From: Patella vulgata
Lineage: Eukaryota > Mollusca > Gastropoda > Patellidae
DNA length: 64,000 nucleotides
Direction: 5' to 3'
NCBI RefSeq assembly: GCF_932274485.2
Contig: NC_065882.2
Span: forward strand, 82,052,767 to 82,116,766
Position 1 is the first letter of the stretch. Each line of letters starts with the position of its first letter. The translations under genes were made by a program, and so were the position numbers. A model generated the notes under the pieces. It was not told the DNA's origin. It did no database searches and was given only the letters and a program-made list of their open reading frames with translations. Positions 45,201 through 49,770 of this stretch are shown here, piece after piece.

Positions 45201-45547
45201 TGGATTAAGCTTAATAATTGCATGTAATCCTGATTACATCTATTGATTAAATGCAACCCTGATTAAATCTTAAATCTACTAATTAAATGCAATCTGGAAT
45301 AAGCCTACCAATTAAATGCAATCTGGATTAAGCCTACCAATTAAATGCAATCTTGATCTGATAAAGTTTACTAATTCCATGCCTGCACCCTTACTACCTG
45401 TTGATCAAATGCAACCAAAATGAACAATAAATAAACAAGAATACTAATTAAAGAGTAACTTACATTATCCTGTATGGTTTCAGGAGATGTGAATATGAAT
45501 ATGGTTGATCCCCTTAGAACACACCAATACGCTCTCCACTTGCCGTC
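16445..45547 (-). CDS. STAP1: STAP-type signal-transducing adaptor: PH + SH2 + long tyrosine-rich tail, 17 exons, 5' incomplete
   Basis: Cytoplasmic adaptor expected to bind membrane lipids through PH and phosphotyrosine through SH2, downstream of tyrosine kinases. Exons in transcript order: 45547-45464, 42481-42365, 41167-41111, 34336-34091, 33433-33390, 32312-32169, 31403-31337, 30087-29937, 28879-28847, 28424-28395, 27031-26936, 24882-24790, 23665-23618, 21257-21183, 19524-18709, 17873-17577, 16635-16445. Summed length is 2589 bases (862 codons plus stop) with every junction in phase and GT-AG. PH is residues 1-83, SH2 about 183-290 (numbered from the first residue found). The order PH then SH2, and WRAYIIGI followed by DLDLMKGQI, match the LTVTELSVP...LLPGQVI junction of vertebrate STAP proteins. 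SH3BP2, the other PH-SH2 adaptor, lacks this junction. The first PH strand and initiator are missing; introns are long and repeat-filled. Confidence 0.88.
16667..16979 (-). mobile_element. SINE-A copy with internal duplications
   Basis: Tail at 16667 and a tRNA-like head ending near 16979 (GTCTCGAGTTAGATCCCGGT on the minus strand). A segment GCCAAGCCCTCAGTC is repeated three times inside. Lies just upstream (transcript sense) of the terminal exon of the STAP-like gene. Confidence 0.7.
17250..17512 (-). mobile_element. SINE-B, near full length
   Basis: GGGGTTTAACATCCACTCGA, GGACCAACACATGG, GCGCGTAGGGGTCTTTAGCA, GAGGACCTGGAGAAAACCCA, head to GCTAACCATTCACGC and poly-C. Between the last two exons of the STAP-like gene. 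Confidence 0.88.
17577..17873 (-). CDS. STAP1: STAP-like exon 16: acidic tyrosine-rich tail
   Basis: Ninety-nine codons, phase 1 on both sides. It encodes LYENLEDYPSN (YENL, a second YxN Grb2-type site), GSVYEDAQSHAYVPAGEDD and a Ser/Asn-rich end. The acceptor at 17874-17875 follows TGTTTTTCTAATT in the transcript. An AG at the nearer CACCTAG would also keep frame but has no pyrimidine tract. Right of the acceptor lies a minisatellite (17885-18310). Confidence 0.8.
17885..18312 (+). repeat. Minisatellite in the intron before STAP-like exon 16
   Basis: About ten copies of AATAGTTAACCAGTGATTAC plus ATTAAA/CATTAG spacers, unit 26-45 bases. Confidence 0.85.
18468..18625 (-). mobile_element. SINE-A fragment next to STAP-like exon 15
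   Basis: GAAATGGGGTTATGTC, GGCTAATGAAAATTGGCATA and GCAGTGTGCTATGAGG. It starts about 80 bases beyond the exon 15 donor. Confidence 0.65.
18709..19524 (-). CDS. STAP1: STAP-like exon 15: tyrosine repeat and proline-rich segment
   Basis: 272 codons. After a Gln/Arg/Tyr-rich start (NPYNPRRRPQQ, YSYNPQQP) come six tandem copies of a 14-residue unit, NPY[NI]SRDRK[EV]ST[GD]S, each with one Tyr (roughly 19090-19345). Then VYVNLP (YVNL codons at 18968-18979), a YxN motif of the Grb2-SH2 class, and a proline-rich end SPPPVAPKTKAKP. The 42-base period keeps frame. The 3' end runs into a SINE-A fragment after the donor at 18707-18708. Confidence 0.85.
19590..19800 (-). mobile_element. SINE-B copy hosting another SINE-B
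   Basis: GAAATGGGTTTAACATTCAC, GACTAACATATGGTTC, GGTTGGACAGGTGACCCTTC, ends at ATGACAGACCTTATC, where the next copy is inserted. Confidence 0.8.
19801..19918 (+). mobile_element. SINE-B 3' half inserted with target-site duplication
   Basis: GCTAAAGACCCCTATGCGCA through GTGGACGTTAAACCCCATTT and a CT tail. CTTATCTTTTCATTT occurs on both sides (about 19786 and 19918). Confidence 0.85.
20010..20795 (+). repeat. Giant CT tract, about 790 bases
   Basis: Almost pure (CT)n broken regularly by TACTCTC. Its long open frame (Ser-Leu repeats with Thr/Tyr) is a by-product of the tract. It may have grown from a SINE-B tail. Confidence 0.9.
21183..28879 (-). CDS. STAP1: STAP-like exons 9-14: short symmetric tail exons
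   Basis: Six exons of 33, 30, 96, 93, 48 and 75 bases (28879-28847, 28424-28395, 27031-26936, 24882-24790, 23665-23618, 21257-21183). Every one is phase 1 on both sides, so any can be skipped without a frame change. They encode VDKESGEEEGD, SYEEPLPAIDG, AFQVYKGSRTTAGRDKQ..., LDKLDTAIDYHNRVATDRKR..., YLSPVSPPISPTDDFPG and NIVRKTGRSKSVPHVVFDPS. SYEEP, VYKGS and YLSP are possible phosphotyrosine sites, and RSKSVP resembles a 14-3-3-type site. No folded domain is apparent. Confidence 0.75.
21640..22112 (+). repeat. Minisatellite carrying CRE-like TGACGTCA motifs
   Basis: About 14 copies of TACTGACGTCACACATATAC plus AATATCTAAC, unit about 30 bases. The palindrome TGACGTCA is intact in at least five. 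Confidence 0.85.
22217..22591 (-). mobile_element. SINE-A, near full length with target-site duplication
   Basis: Starts with four ATGAA repeats and ends with the tRNA-like head. On the minus strand the head has ACGTGGCTAAGTGGGTAAG (A-box-like) and GGTGTTCAATCCC (B-box-like). Flanked by CCTCGATTATAC and CCTCAATTATAC (11 of 12 matching). Confidence 0.9.
22847..23226 (+). mobile_element. TTAA-flanked MITE, full length
   Basis: TTAA at 22843-22846 and 23227-23230. ATACACATTATGGGAGATTA at the left, CATAATGTATGT at the right. Confidence 0.85.
23815..24745 (+). repeat. Long minisatellite with higher-order structure
   Basis: Basic 27-29-base unit ATAAACAGTGAGATAATGGA plus CAGCAGAGT. In 23990-24440 three variant units alternate to give an about 85-base higher-order repeat. 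The array stops about 45 bases from exon 24882-24790 of the STAP-like gene. Confidence 0.9.
24964..25450 (-). mobile_element. SINE-A copy interrupted by a SINE-B insertion
   Basis: SINE-A sequence stops at ACTGGGCTATGA (about 25012) and resumes with the same ACTGGGCTATGA at about 25206. The intervening block is a 5'-truncated SINE-B, so the 12-bp repeat is its target-site duplication. Confidence 0.85.
25013..25205 (-). mobile_element. SINE-B inserted into SINE-A
   Basis: (GA)n tail of about 45 bases, AAATGGGGTTTAACGTCCAC, GACTAACATATGG, TTCGCTTGCGCGTAGGGGTC, ending at GAGGTTGGACAG. 5'-truncated; flanked by ACTGGGCTATGA repeats. Confidence 0.85.
25452..25824 (-). mobile_element. SINE-A, near full length
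   Basis: ATGAA repeats at the left, then family sequence through CCTACTATTATATCGAATTA and GTGCACGCCAATGTGTACAC to a diverged tRNA head (TGGCTCAGTGAGTAAGACGC on the minus strand). Confidence 0.85.
25985..26340 (-). mobile_element. SINE-B copy with an internal segment expanded into a minisatellite
   Basis: Begins with GACTAACATATGG and TTTAATTTTATTTCA, then the family segment GAGGTTGGACAGGCGACCC is repeated about ten times at a 26-27-base period (26050-26325) before the copy ends CCTTGACATGCAAAC. Confidence 0.8.
27072..27352 (+). repeat. Dispersed repeat, copy 1 of 2
   Basis: ATTAAAACACAGATCCTATT, CACTAGGATCTGGTAGAGTT, GATGCACGGAACTGTAGGTA, TTGATTAATCAATGTCTGAC, ATAGGGTCAAAAG. The same order recurs at 62148-62420. 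It starts 40 bases from STAP-like exon 27031-26936. Confidence 0.7.
27780..27905 (+). repeat. Minisatellite, 19-22-base unit
   Basis: Six copies of TTGAGTGATTGGGGAATCCC. Confidence 0.85.
28071..28320. mobile_element. MITE with about 38-bp inverted ends
   Basis: Left end CAGGCCCCAGTTTCATAAAA, then CATTCTCAGACTTAAGTTA. The right end, reverse-complemented, is CAGGTCCTGAATTCACAAAA, then the same CATTCTCAGACTTAAGTTA. The interior is AT-rich. It lies 75 bases from tail exon 28424-28395. Confidence 0.8.
28480..28795 (-). mobile_element. SINE-B, near full length
   Basis: (GA)n then (CA)n at the tail, GGACTAACATATGGTTC, GGAGGACCTGGAGAAAACCC and a head ending CATTCGGCCACCCAAGAG. Lies in the 423-base intron between two tail exons of the STAP-like gene. 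Confidence 0.85.
28908..29048 (+). repeat. Minisatellite, about 25-base unit
   Basis: Six copies of TAACCATGGTAACCCTAGTA plus TTAAA, right after STAP-like exon 28879-28847. Confidence 0.85.
29166..29900 (-). mobile_element. SINE-A cluster with nested SINE-B
   Basis: A decayed SINE-A (29166-29285), a better one (29370-29591) and a third head-side piece (29790-29895). A SINE-B (29592-29750) splits it, with AAGCGAGCT and TAGCGAGCT either side as a short target duplication. The cluster ends about 40 bases from exon 29937-30087. Confidence 0.7.
29937..33433 (-). CDS. STAP1: STAP-like exons 5-8: SH2 domain
   Basis: Exons 33433-33390, 32312-32169, 31403-31337 and 30087-29937. The fold reads WFFVNCTRELAEKILKKNP (strand A and helix A), GNTLMRESCS (strand B; the Arg equals the phosphotyrosine-binding Arg of FLVRES, residue 210 as numbered here), GSYTITKHV, VHFEVIRVAAGYKI (strand D with its His) and CLSDVMSHFVHLSGAQATKLF (helix B to the C-terminal strand). 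All key residues are present, so phosphotyrosine binding is expected. The exon 32312-32169 donor is GTGTGT, weaker than the others. A partial duplicate of the last exon's start lies at 30219-30270. Confidence 0.9.
30127..30218 (-). mobile_element. SINE-B 3' end fused to a duplicated exon fragment
   Basis: AGAGAGAAGTGGGGTTTAAT through GACTAACATATGGTTCAATT, then an abrupt switch to the duplicated SH2-exon fragment at 30219. Confidence 0.75.
30219..30270 (-). pseudogene. Partial duplicate of the last SH2 exon of the STAP-like gene
   Basis: Lies in the intron just upstream (transcript sense) of exon 30087-29937. It repeats that exon's acceptor (TTTATTTCAG) and its first 52 bases, encoding PQISTYLSDVMTHFVHLS against PQVSTCLSDVMSHFVHLS in the real exon. 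It then breaks into a 5'-truncated SINE-B copy (30127-30218) and has no matching donor. Several differences are silent or conservative. Confidence 0.75.
30291..30570 (-). mobile_element. Chimeric SINE: SINE-A tail half joined to SINE-B head half
   Basis: 30291-30397 is SINE-A (ATGGGGTTTAATGTCC, GTGTGCTATGAGG, GCGGCACTAT). From about 30398 the sequence is SINE-B (GTCTTTAGCTGTGGGAG, GACAGGCGATCCTACTACTT, CAATGGCAGACCTTATGATC). Confidence 0.65.
30630..30748 (+). repeat. Minisatellite, about 24-base unit
   Basis: Five copies of TTTGTAGATATATCAATAAA. Confidence 0.8.
30950..31268 (+). mobile_element. TTAA-flanked MITE, second subfamily
   Basis: TTAA at 30946-30949 and 31269-31272. Same ends, but interior TCATTCTTCCTATAATAGCT and CCAGGGCACTGGGATAATCG differ from the common form. 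Its right end lies about 65 bases from SH2 exon 31403-31337. Confidence 0.82.
31456..31722 (-). mobile_element. SINE-A copy, 5'-truncated
   Basis: AATGAAATGAAATGAAATGG tail, GAGGGGAATTTTGCCTGGAC, GGGATCTTTTACGTGCACGC, GACTAGACAGCTGTCCTTGT. The head is absent. Confidence 0.85.
31791..32022 (-). mobile_element. SINE-B copy
   Basis: AGAGAGAGAGAAATGGG, CACTCGACCCAAACTAGG, GTGCGTAGGGGTCTTTAGC, CGCCACTTGACTCAATGACA. The last part of the tRNA head is missing. Confidence 0.8.
32338..32560 (-). mobile_element. SINE-A copy, 5'-truncated
   Basis: TGTTCTGCTCCGACTGAGC, GAGGGAAATTTTGCCCGGGC, ATCGAATTCCAACTGTTAC; stops after GTCCCATCCAAAC. It sits about 25 bases upstream (transcript sense) of SH2 exon 32312-32169. 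Confidence 0.8.
33612..33800 (-). mobile_element. SINE-B fragment (diverged)
   Basis: (GA)n, TTTAATGGCTACTAGACAC, CATTTCGGGACTAACATATG. It then switches at about 33738 to an opposite-sense SINE-B 3' end (CCATATGTTAGTACCGAAAC). Confidence 0.65.
33915..34045 (-). repeat. Dispersed repeat related to 240-490
   Basis: On the minus strand GGTTCCTGTCGATATTGGCA, TGTATCGGACCGTAAAATCC, GGATTATGGCCCCTTATTG, TACAG. It lies about 45 bases beyond the donor of STAP-like exon 34336-34091. Confidence 0.6.
34091..34336 (-). CDS. STAP1: STAP-like exon 4: post-PH helix and interdomain linker
   Basis: Eighty-two codons. GSIPDDLDLMKGQICMIRDE corresponds to the conserved VP..LLPGQ..ML.E segment after PH in STAP1/2. 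Then come a PxxPxR motif (PLLPRR, class II SH3-ligand type), a Ser/Pro/Gly-rich stretch, and YLEM, a YxxM motif of the kind bound by PI3-kinase p85 SH2 domains. The acceptor at 34337-34338 is preceded in the transcript by an (ATT/GTT) microsatellite (34350-34455) rather than an ordinary pyrimidine tract. Confidence 0.88.
34350..34456 (+). repeat. AAT/AAC triplet microsatellite at a splice acceptor
   Basis: Interspersed ATA, ACA and AAT triplets. In the STAP-like transcript it reads as a U-rich tract 15 bases before exon 34336-34091. Confidence 0.85.
34518..34759 (-). mobile_element. TTAA-flanked MITE with replaced interior
   Basis: ACATACATTATGCAAGAGCT at the left and TTAA on both sides (34514-34517, 34760-34763). 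From about 34562 the interior is unrelated to the other copies. Confidence 0.55.
34803..34977 (+). repeat. Direct duplication of an 87-base unit
   Basis: CTGGTATGCCATGTGTGTCA ... CTGGGCAGGATGCAGATG occurs twice with one or two differences. Confidence 0.9.
35141..35445 (-). mobile_element. SINE-B copy (diverged)
   Basis: (GA)n and poly-G, ATTATCTTGCGCGTAGGAGT, GGACTCGGAGAAAACCCACA, GACAAACCTTGTGATCTAAA. The head is degraded. Confidence 0.7.
35966..36303 (+). mobile_element. TTAA-flanked MITE
   Basis: TTAA at 35962-35965 and 36304-36307. GATTAGATAAAGAGCTGGCA and CATAATGTATCT ends; an internal deletion removes about 50 bases. Confidence 0.82.
36597..37655 (+). repeat. 26-base minisatellite split by a transposon
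   Basis: TAGAGCTAGGCCCAACACTA plus ATTAAA, about six copies at 36600-36750 and five more at 37511-37650. Transposon element 1 lies between. Confidence 0.85.
36754..37510. mobile_element. DNA transposon remnant with 6-bp target duplication, element 1
   Basis: Left end GGGGTGTTCTCATCCAGC; right end, inverted, ATGGTTCATTCTCACCCAGC. Flanked by AACACT (36748-36753, 37511-37516). It interrupts a 26-base minisatellite. Around 36990-37190 (+) a broken coding remnant reads YCAEKRADADWNKNC then AKEESLREPEERLQALKDQF, ending at VDAVSHLVHLE and a stop, with one internal stop. It contains a 24-base triplication (36877-36950). Confidence 0.7.
37978..38312 (-). mobile_element. SINE-A copy
   Basis: ATGAAATGAAATGGTGTTTA through GGACTAGACGG-like core to CAGGGATTGAACACCCAACC (B-box region). 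The A-box side is missing, replaced by another SINE-A copy. Confidence 0.8.
38312..38630 (-). mobile_element. Second, older SINE-A copy
   Basis: ATGAAATGAAATGGGTTTTA, GTGTGTTATGAGGGAAATTT, CAAGGGATCTTTTATGTGCA. The segment CAAGGGATCTTTTATGTGCA occurs again at 38573, so this copy has an internal duplication. Confidence 0.7.
38646..38924 (-). mobile_element. SINE-B, full length with target-site duplication
   Basis: Complete element in minus orientation. The head on the minus strand has TGGCCGAATGGTTAGCACAT (A box) and GGTTTCGAATCCC (B box). Flanked by CATGTTATTGA on both sides. Confidence 0.9.
40058..40390 (+). mobile_element. TTAA-MITE, 5'-truncated, with partly duplicated 3' end
   Basis: Starts at GGCCTAGCCTCGATCATCAT. 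The segment ATAATTTAGATAACAT ... AGATTTAGCTCTTGAATAAT appears twice in tandem near the end. Confidence 0.75.
40450..40535. repeat. Inverted repeat
   Basis: GACATTGCGTAATATATTG and, inverted, GACATTGCGTAATATGTAA, separated by about 45 bases. Confidence 0.6.
40960..41045. repeat. Inverted repeat
   Basis: GATGTCATCCTT near the left and AAGGATGACATC near the right. TATCAGTGATTG and TGCTGATCAATG lie inside. It is about 65 bases from PH exon 41167-41111. Confidence 0.55.
41111..45547 (-). CDS. STAP1: STAP-like exons 1-3 found: PH domain
   Basis: Exon 45547-45464 reads DGKWRAYWCVLRGSTIFIF, the second and third PH strands with the typical YWCVLRG. Exon 42481-42365 reads HKGTLEINNDTRFIVGD then ESFRFDLRT. 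Exon 41167-41111 reads CKKFSERELWRAYIIGIST, the C-terminal PH helix with its invariant Trp. All three are phase 0 at both ends. The opening strand (a YxGYLEK-like segment in relatives) must come from an exon further upstream that was not found. Confidence 0.85.
41410..41670 (-). mobile_element. SINE-B, near full length
   Basis: GATGGGGTATAACGTCCACT, GACTAACATATGG, TTTGCTTGCGCGTAGGG, CCAGTTGACTCAATCATAGA, GCTAACCATTTGGCC and poly-C. Confidence 0.85.
41790..42010 (+). mobile_element. SINE-B body leading into a long CT tract
   Basis: GGCGTGGTTTCGAATCCCCG, GGGTCCTCCGGTTTCCTCCC, GAGTGGACGTTAAACCTCAT. The A-box side is missing. The CT tail continues as the tract to 42320, ending about 45 bases from a PH-domain exon. 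Confidence 0.88.
42010..42322 (+). repeat. CT tract with CTGTTT interruptions
   Basis: (CT)n interrupted regularly by GTTTC; continues the tail of the SINE-B at 41790-42010. It ends 43 bases from PH exon 42481-42365, so the transcript has a GA tract there. Confidence 0.9.
42655..43365 (+). repeat. Minisatellite, about 32-base unit, 700 bases
   Basis: TGGAGTGATTGGTATTATTG plus ATATTGTCCAA, about 20 copies, with a poly-G run at 42810-42837. Confidence 0.88.
43895..44212 (+). repeat. G-rich tract
   Basis: Many runs of 3-9 G with short A/T spacers (GGGGGAAGATGGGGATGG, GTGGGGGGGTATTTGGGGG). The minus-strand open frame is Pro-rich only because of composition. Confidence 0.85.
44300..44480 (+). 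mobile_element. SINE-A-like copy, head end
   Basis: CAGTGGCTCAGTGGGTGAGG (A-box-like), GGATGAAGGGCCTGGCAGGG and TCTAGTCGCTCAGATGTGAC are in family order; strongly diverged. Confidence 0.55.
44775..45378 (+). repeat. Minisatellite, about 29-base unit, 600 bases
   Basis: About 20 copies of AAGCCTACTAATTAAATGCA plus ATCTGGATT, ending about 85 bases before PH exon 45547-45464. Confidence 0.88.
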
Positions 45548-45744
45548 CTAAAATTACAATAAAATACATCACGTGTAAAAAATTATAAAGAGTTGTATGA
45601 CCTGTTGTAATATAACACTGTTAAAATATATTTTACAATTCAAACTGTCGAGAAATGAAATGCACGACCCCAGGCATGGAATTTATACATGTCTACCTGA
45701 GTGTGCCAAAGAGAATTCCCTGCAGGCTACGTAACACAGGACAG

Positions 45745-46035
45745 AATAATCTAGGTGTTCCCTGATATATGAACAATCACACAAGACAGAACAATCTATA
45801 TGACCCTAGATATATGAACAATCACACAAGACAGAACAATTTATATGTCCCCTGATGTATGAACAATCACACAAGACAGAACAATCTATATGACCCTAGA
45901 TATATGAACAATCACACAAGACAGAACAATTTATATGACCCCTGATGTATGAACAATCACACAAGACAGAACAATTTATATGACCCCTGATGTATGAACA
46001 AGCACACAAGACAGAACAATATAAATCTGTCCTCA
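45745..46035 (+). repeat. Minisatellite, 45-base unit, six copies
   Basis: TATGAACAATCACACAAGAC, AGAACAATTTATATGACCCC, TGATG. Confidence 0.88.
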
Positions 46036-46361
46036 GATATACAAAGAATCACACAGTACATACAATCATACATTTATTTCCCTGCTACGCTAACTTAATT
46101 CTAACAAGAAAACATAAAAAACGATATATTCAAATCACAACACGTTGACAGTGATATATTACTGTTTGTCCTTGGTAATTCTAAACCCATTTTATTTAAA
46201 TCTTACGAAATCAACAATAACGTCACATAATCCCGAACACCTAACGTCATACAATTACAATACAGTCTTTATTAGTCCTGTCCCACAAGACACAATTTGA
46301 TGCTGCGGACTTCAAGAAAATAATGAAAGTTGGGGTGTCAATAAGTTTATAAATATAACAT

Positions 46362-46860
46362 AAATGAAATAAAATGGGGTTGAACGTCCCACTGTTCCGC
46401 TCCGACTGGACTAATGGGCATACACTTTATAGTGCACTATGGGGACATTTTGCCCGGACGGCGGCACTACGGCCTACTCTAATATCGAATTTCAACTGCC
46501 AAGGGATCTTTAATGTGCACACCAATGTGTACACAGGACCTTGGTTTTTGTCCCATCCGAATGACTAGACAGTTGTCCTTGACAGACCTTTTATCCTACA
46601 CCAGTGATGGGTTTTAACTACACTCGACACAAACTAGGTCATTTCAGGACCAATATATGGTTTTATTTCATTGCAATAATTTGCTTGCACGTAGGGGTCA
46701 TTAGCAGTGTCCCATCCAAGTGACTTGCCAGACCCTGCACCACAGACAAGGGGGGACCACTCCGGATAATCCTGATGAACTTTCTCAGCCAACGGAGGAT
46801 CGTACACGGGATCTCAGGGTTAATGAGCCAAGGTCTTACTCACTGAGCCATCGTGGCTCC
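46362..46860 (-). mobile_element. SINE-A copies with a SINE-B 3' fragment
   Basis: SINE-A 46362-46605, then a SINE-B 3' piece (46606-46700: ACTCGACACAAACTAGGTCA), then SINE-A head-like sequence (GACAAGGGGGGACCACTCCG ... TCACTGAGCCATCGTGGCTC). Confidence 0.65.
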
Positions 46861-47344
46861 CCTGCCATTGTGAATGCCTGTCTTCAACAGCCATGATAGT
46901 GCAGAAAATCCTGAAGATCTGTCTCTGTCAACGAAGGGATCGAACACGGGAACTCCAGTTTAACGAGCCAACATCTTACTGTGGCTTCGCTGCCATGGTG
47001 ATTACCTGTCTTTGATAGTGCAGAAAAGTAGGACACTGAACCCTAATTGTCAATCCTCATTTAGATCCTGTATTCAAGCAATTGTTGTGACGAGCTATAG
47101 TATCAGGTTTATTTTGTTCATGGGACGTGCACTTGTGCAGGTTTATAATATATATCGTATAATTTTACAGATGAAAAGATTCGGTCGTTATAAATATAAG
47201 ACATAATTACTGGCTATATCTACCAGGAAGATAAATTATAGCCTATTAAAAACTAGAACAGGACCCGGACTGGTATAAAAAAATATCTTGAATTCTTTAT
47301 AAAATGAAACCAAATGGGTTTTACCCCTTACTTTTCTGATACAG

Positions 47345-47521
47345 GATTGGCATGTATGTAAAAGATCCCTTGGCAGTTGGAGTTCGATATAAGAGTAGGC
47401 CGTAGTGCCGCTGCCCGGGCAAAATTTCCCTCATAGCACACTGTATGGCATATGCCCGTCTTCATTAGCACAGGTTAGGAGCAGAACAGTCGGACGTTAA
47501 ACCCCATTTCATTTCATTTCC
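47345..47521 (+). mobile_element. SINE-A 3' half
   Basis: GTAAAAGATCCCTTGGCAGT, GGGCAAAATTTCCCTCATAG, CGGACGTTAAACCCCATTTC, then ATTTC repeats. Confidence 0.85.
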
Positions 47522-47526
47522 TTTTC

Positions 47527-47855
47527 TAGTTGCGCATAGGGATCTTTGGTAGTGGGAGGAAACTGGAGGACCCGTAGAAAATTCACAAGGTTGTACAGCC
47601 AACACTACTCCTTGTAATGCAACCTGCAGCATTAACCATTCACCCTGAATGGTTAGCACCTGTGCGCTGTATCACAAGGAGAAGGGTTGCCTGTCCAACC
47701 TCGTGGGTTTTCTCTGAGTCCTCCTGTTTCCTCCTACTGCTAAAGACCCCTACGCTCAAGCTAATTATTGAAATAAAAGTAAACCATATGTTAGTCCCAA
47801 AATGACCTAGTTTGTGTCAGGTGGAGTTAAACCCCATCTCTCTCTCTCTCTCGAT
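47527..47855. mobile_element. Two opposed SINE-B fragments, head to head
   Basis: 47527-47640 is minus-oriented (GCGCATAGGGATCTTTGG, ACTACTCCTTGTAATG). 47645-47855 is plus-oriented (ATGGTTAGCACCTGTGCGCT, GGGTTTTCTCTGAGTCCTCC, then CT repeats). Confidence 0.7.
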
Positions 47856-48009
47856 CGACCTTCCCCCATAGATAAAAGAAGCCTTGACAGTTTAAATTCG
47901 ATGAAGTATGTGTGGAAATATTACTGTCATAAGATGCACGTAGCTGGTTGGTGTTGAAGGTAGGATGTTAAACCCCATTTATTTCATACCTTTCCTCGTG
48001 AGTCACCTG

Positions 48010-48335
48010 TGGGGGGTTGTATCATAAGGTCTGTCATTGAGTCAACTGGCGTGGTTTCGATTCCCCGGTTTTCTAAAGGGCTTCCTCCCACTGCTAAAGA
48101 TGCATATACGCAAGCAAATTATTAAAACAAAATTGAACCATATGTTAGTCCCATGTGTTGAGTGGACCTTTAACCCCATTTCTTTCTCTCTCAATCCCAG
48201 GATTGTATGTGACAATTAGGAGTAGGATCGTCCGCCTAAACTTGTGGGTTTCCTCAGGGTCTATGGGTTGCCTCCCACAGCTAAGGACCACTACACCCAA
48301 TCAAAATATCTTTCTCTCTCTCTCTGTAAATTTTA
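48010..48335 (+). mobile_element. SINE-B fragments in tandem
   Basis: 48015-48195 has AAGGTCTGTCATTGAGTCAA, an internal deletion and a 3' end. 48196-48330 starts again at GATTGTATGTGACAATTAGG and runs to a CT tail. Confidence 0.65.
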
Positions 48336-48555
48336 CAATGTTTTTACAGTGTAGGAGATGTAACAGCATCAGTATAATCAAGCGACCATTGACATGGCGT
48401 CATAAATAATATTATATGTCAAACCAACACTGTCTGACAAAACATGTAAAAGTTGGAAAATAAACTACATCTATGACAGTTTTAATTACCTACATAAAAA
48501 CATCAACTATTATATCTTTGTTTAAAAGGCTATAGCTTGGTTTCATTTCTCTCAA

Positions 48556-48557
<2 letters not shown>

Positions 48558-48596
<39 letters not shown>

Positions 48597-48945
48597 GGTT
48601 TAACTCCACTCCACACAAACTAAATCATTTCGGGACTAACACATGGTTTAATTTTATTTTATTAATTCGCTTGCACGTAGGGGTCTTTAGCAGTGGGAGG
48701 AAACTGGAGGACCCGGAGAAAACACACGAGGTTAGATAGGCAACCCTAGTCCTTGTCAATTACATGTGGGGAATCAAAACCACGCCAGTTGACTCAATGG
48801 CAGACCTTATGATACAACTCCCCCAGTTGACTTACAAGGAAAGTTATTAAATAAAATGGGGGTTTAATATCCGACCTTCAACACGAACCAGCTGCGTGCT
48901 ATGATACACATGCTAACCATTTGGCCATTCAACCCCCACACAACT
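48558..48945 (-). mobile_element. SINE-B copy split by a short insertion
   Basis: (GA)n tail, TTTAACTCCACTCCACAC, GGACCCGGAGAAAACACACG, then GGCAGACCTTATGATACAAC. An unrelated segment (48828-48895) separates it from the head end TGCTAACCATTTGGCC. Confidence 0.7.
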
Positions 48946-49091
48946 ATGAGAATTTATAATGTGCATTTTCTTTTCATTCTTTTTGTTTTGGATGGTATTT
49001 TTAAAGTTTTTTTGATTTGTGGGTTTGTCTTTAATATTTGTATCTATTTATTGTAGCTGTTTACATCGATAAGTTCAAATCTGTAGATGAA

Positions 49092-49485
49092 AGATACATT
49101 ATGGGAGATTAGATAAAGTGCTGGCAGTTCTCACTATAATAGTTAAAAACAAGATAATATAACGGGAATTTGCTGAAAATTTCAGTCAAATTGATCCACT
49201 TGAACTGAGATTTTAGCGATTGAATTTTCGTCCTAGCCTCGATCATCATTACTAAAGTCGGTACGATAAAAAAAAGTCTTCATTATCCATTTCATAATTA
49301 AACCATGAAGGAAAGTTGAGCATCAAATTGGATCCAAATCCAGTAAATATCTCAGGCTAGCGATGCCATCTAGAGTTGATTATGTTCTGGATAAGTTAAT
49401 TAATGTCTAATTAATGATTTAGATAATATTTCAGGTCTAAAGAAAGACCTGCAATAGGCAGATTTAGCTCTTGCATAATGTATGT
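49092..49485 (+). mobile_element. TTAA-MITE, full length
   Basis: AGATACATTATGGGAGATTA to CATAATGTATGT, then TTAA at 49486-49489. The left flank reads ATGA, so one side has mutated. Confidence 0.8.
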
Positions 49486-49639
49486 TTAAGTCAATTGTAA
49501 ATAGAATGGCTATAGGCTATATTTCAAACTTATACCTGTCATTGTCAATTTCATTGGATTTCATTTTTTTTTGATTTGTTCTGTATGATGACAATCAAAA
49601 TGAGTGATCTGATGTCGTGGAGTGGTCTAGTCTCTGCAC

Positions 49640-49770
49640 TTTAGATCATAAGTTCTGTCTTTAGTCACGCGCAAGCAAATTATTGTAATAAAATAAACCA
49701 TATGTTAGTCCCGAAATGACCTAGTTTGTGTCAGTGAACGTTAAACTCCATTTCTCTCTCTGTCTTTAGT
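49640..49770 (+). mobile_element. SINE-B 3' fragment
   Basis: GTCACGCGCAAGCAAATTAT, CCATATGTTAGTCCCGAAAT, GACCTAGTTTGTGTCAG, then CT repeats. Confidence 0.7.

Noticed and set aside
16445-45547. SH3BP2 or another PH-SH2 adaptor instead of STAP
   Set aside because: SH3BP2 has a long Pro-rich stretch between PH and SH2 and lacks the DLDLMKGQI-type helix. The UBA6 neighbour also favours STAP.
49531-49562. Minus-strand MKSNEIDNDR open frame followed by GTATAAG
   Set aside because: Short, in AT-rich sequence, no acceptor or similarity to STAP N-termini.
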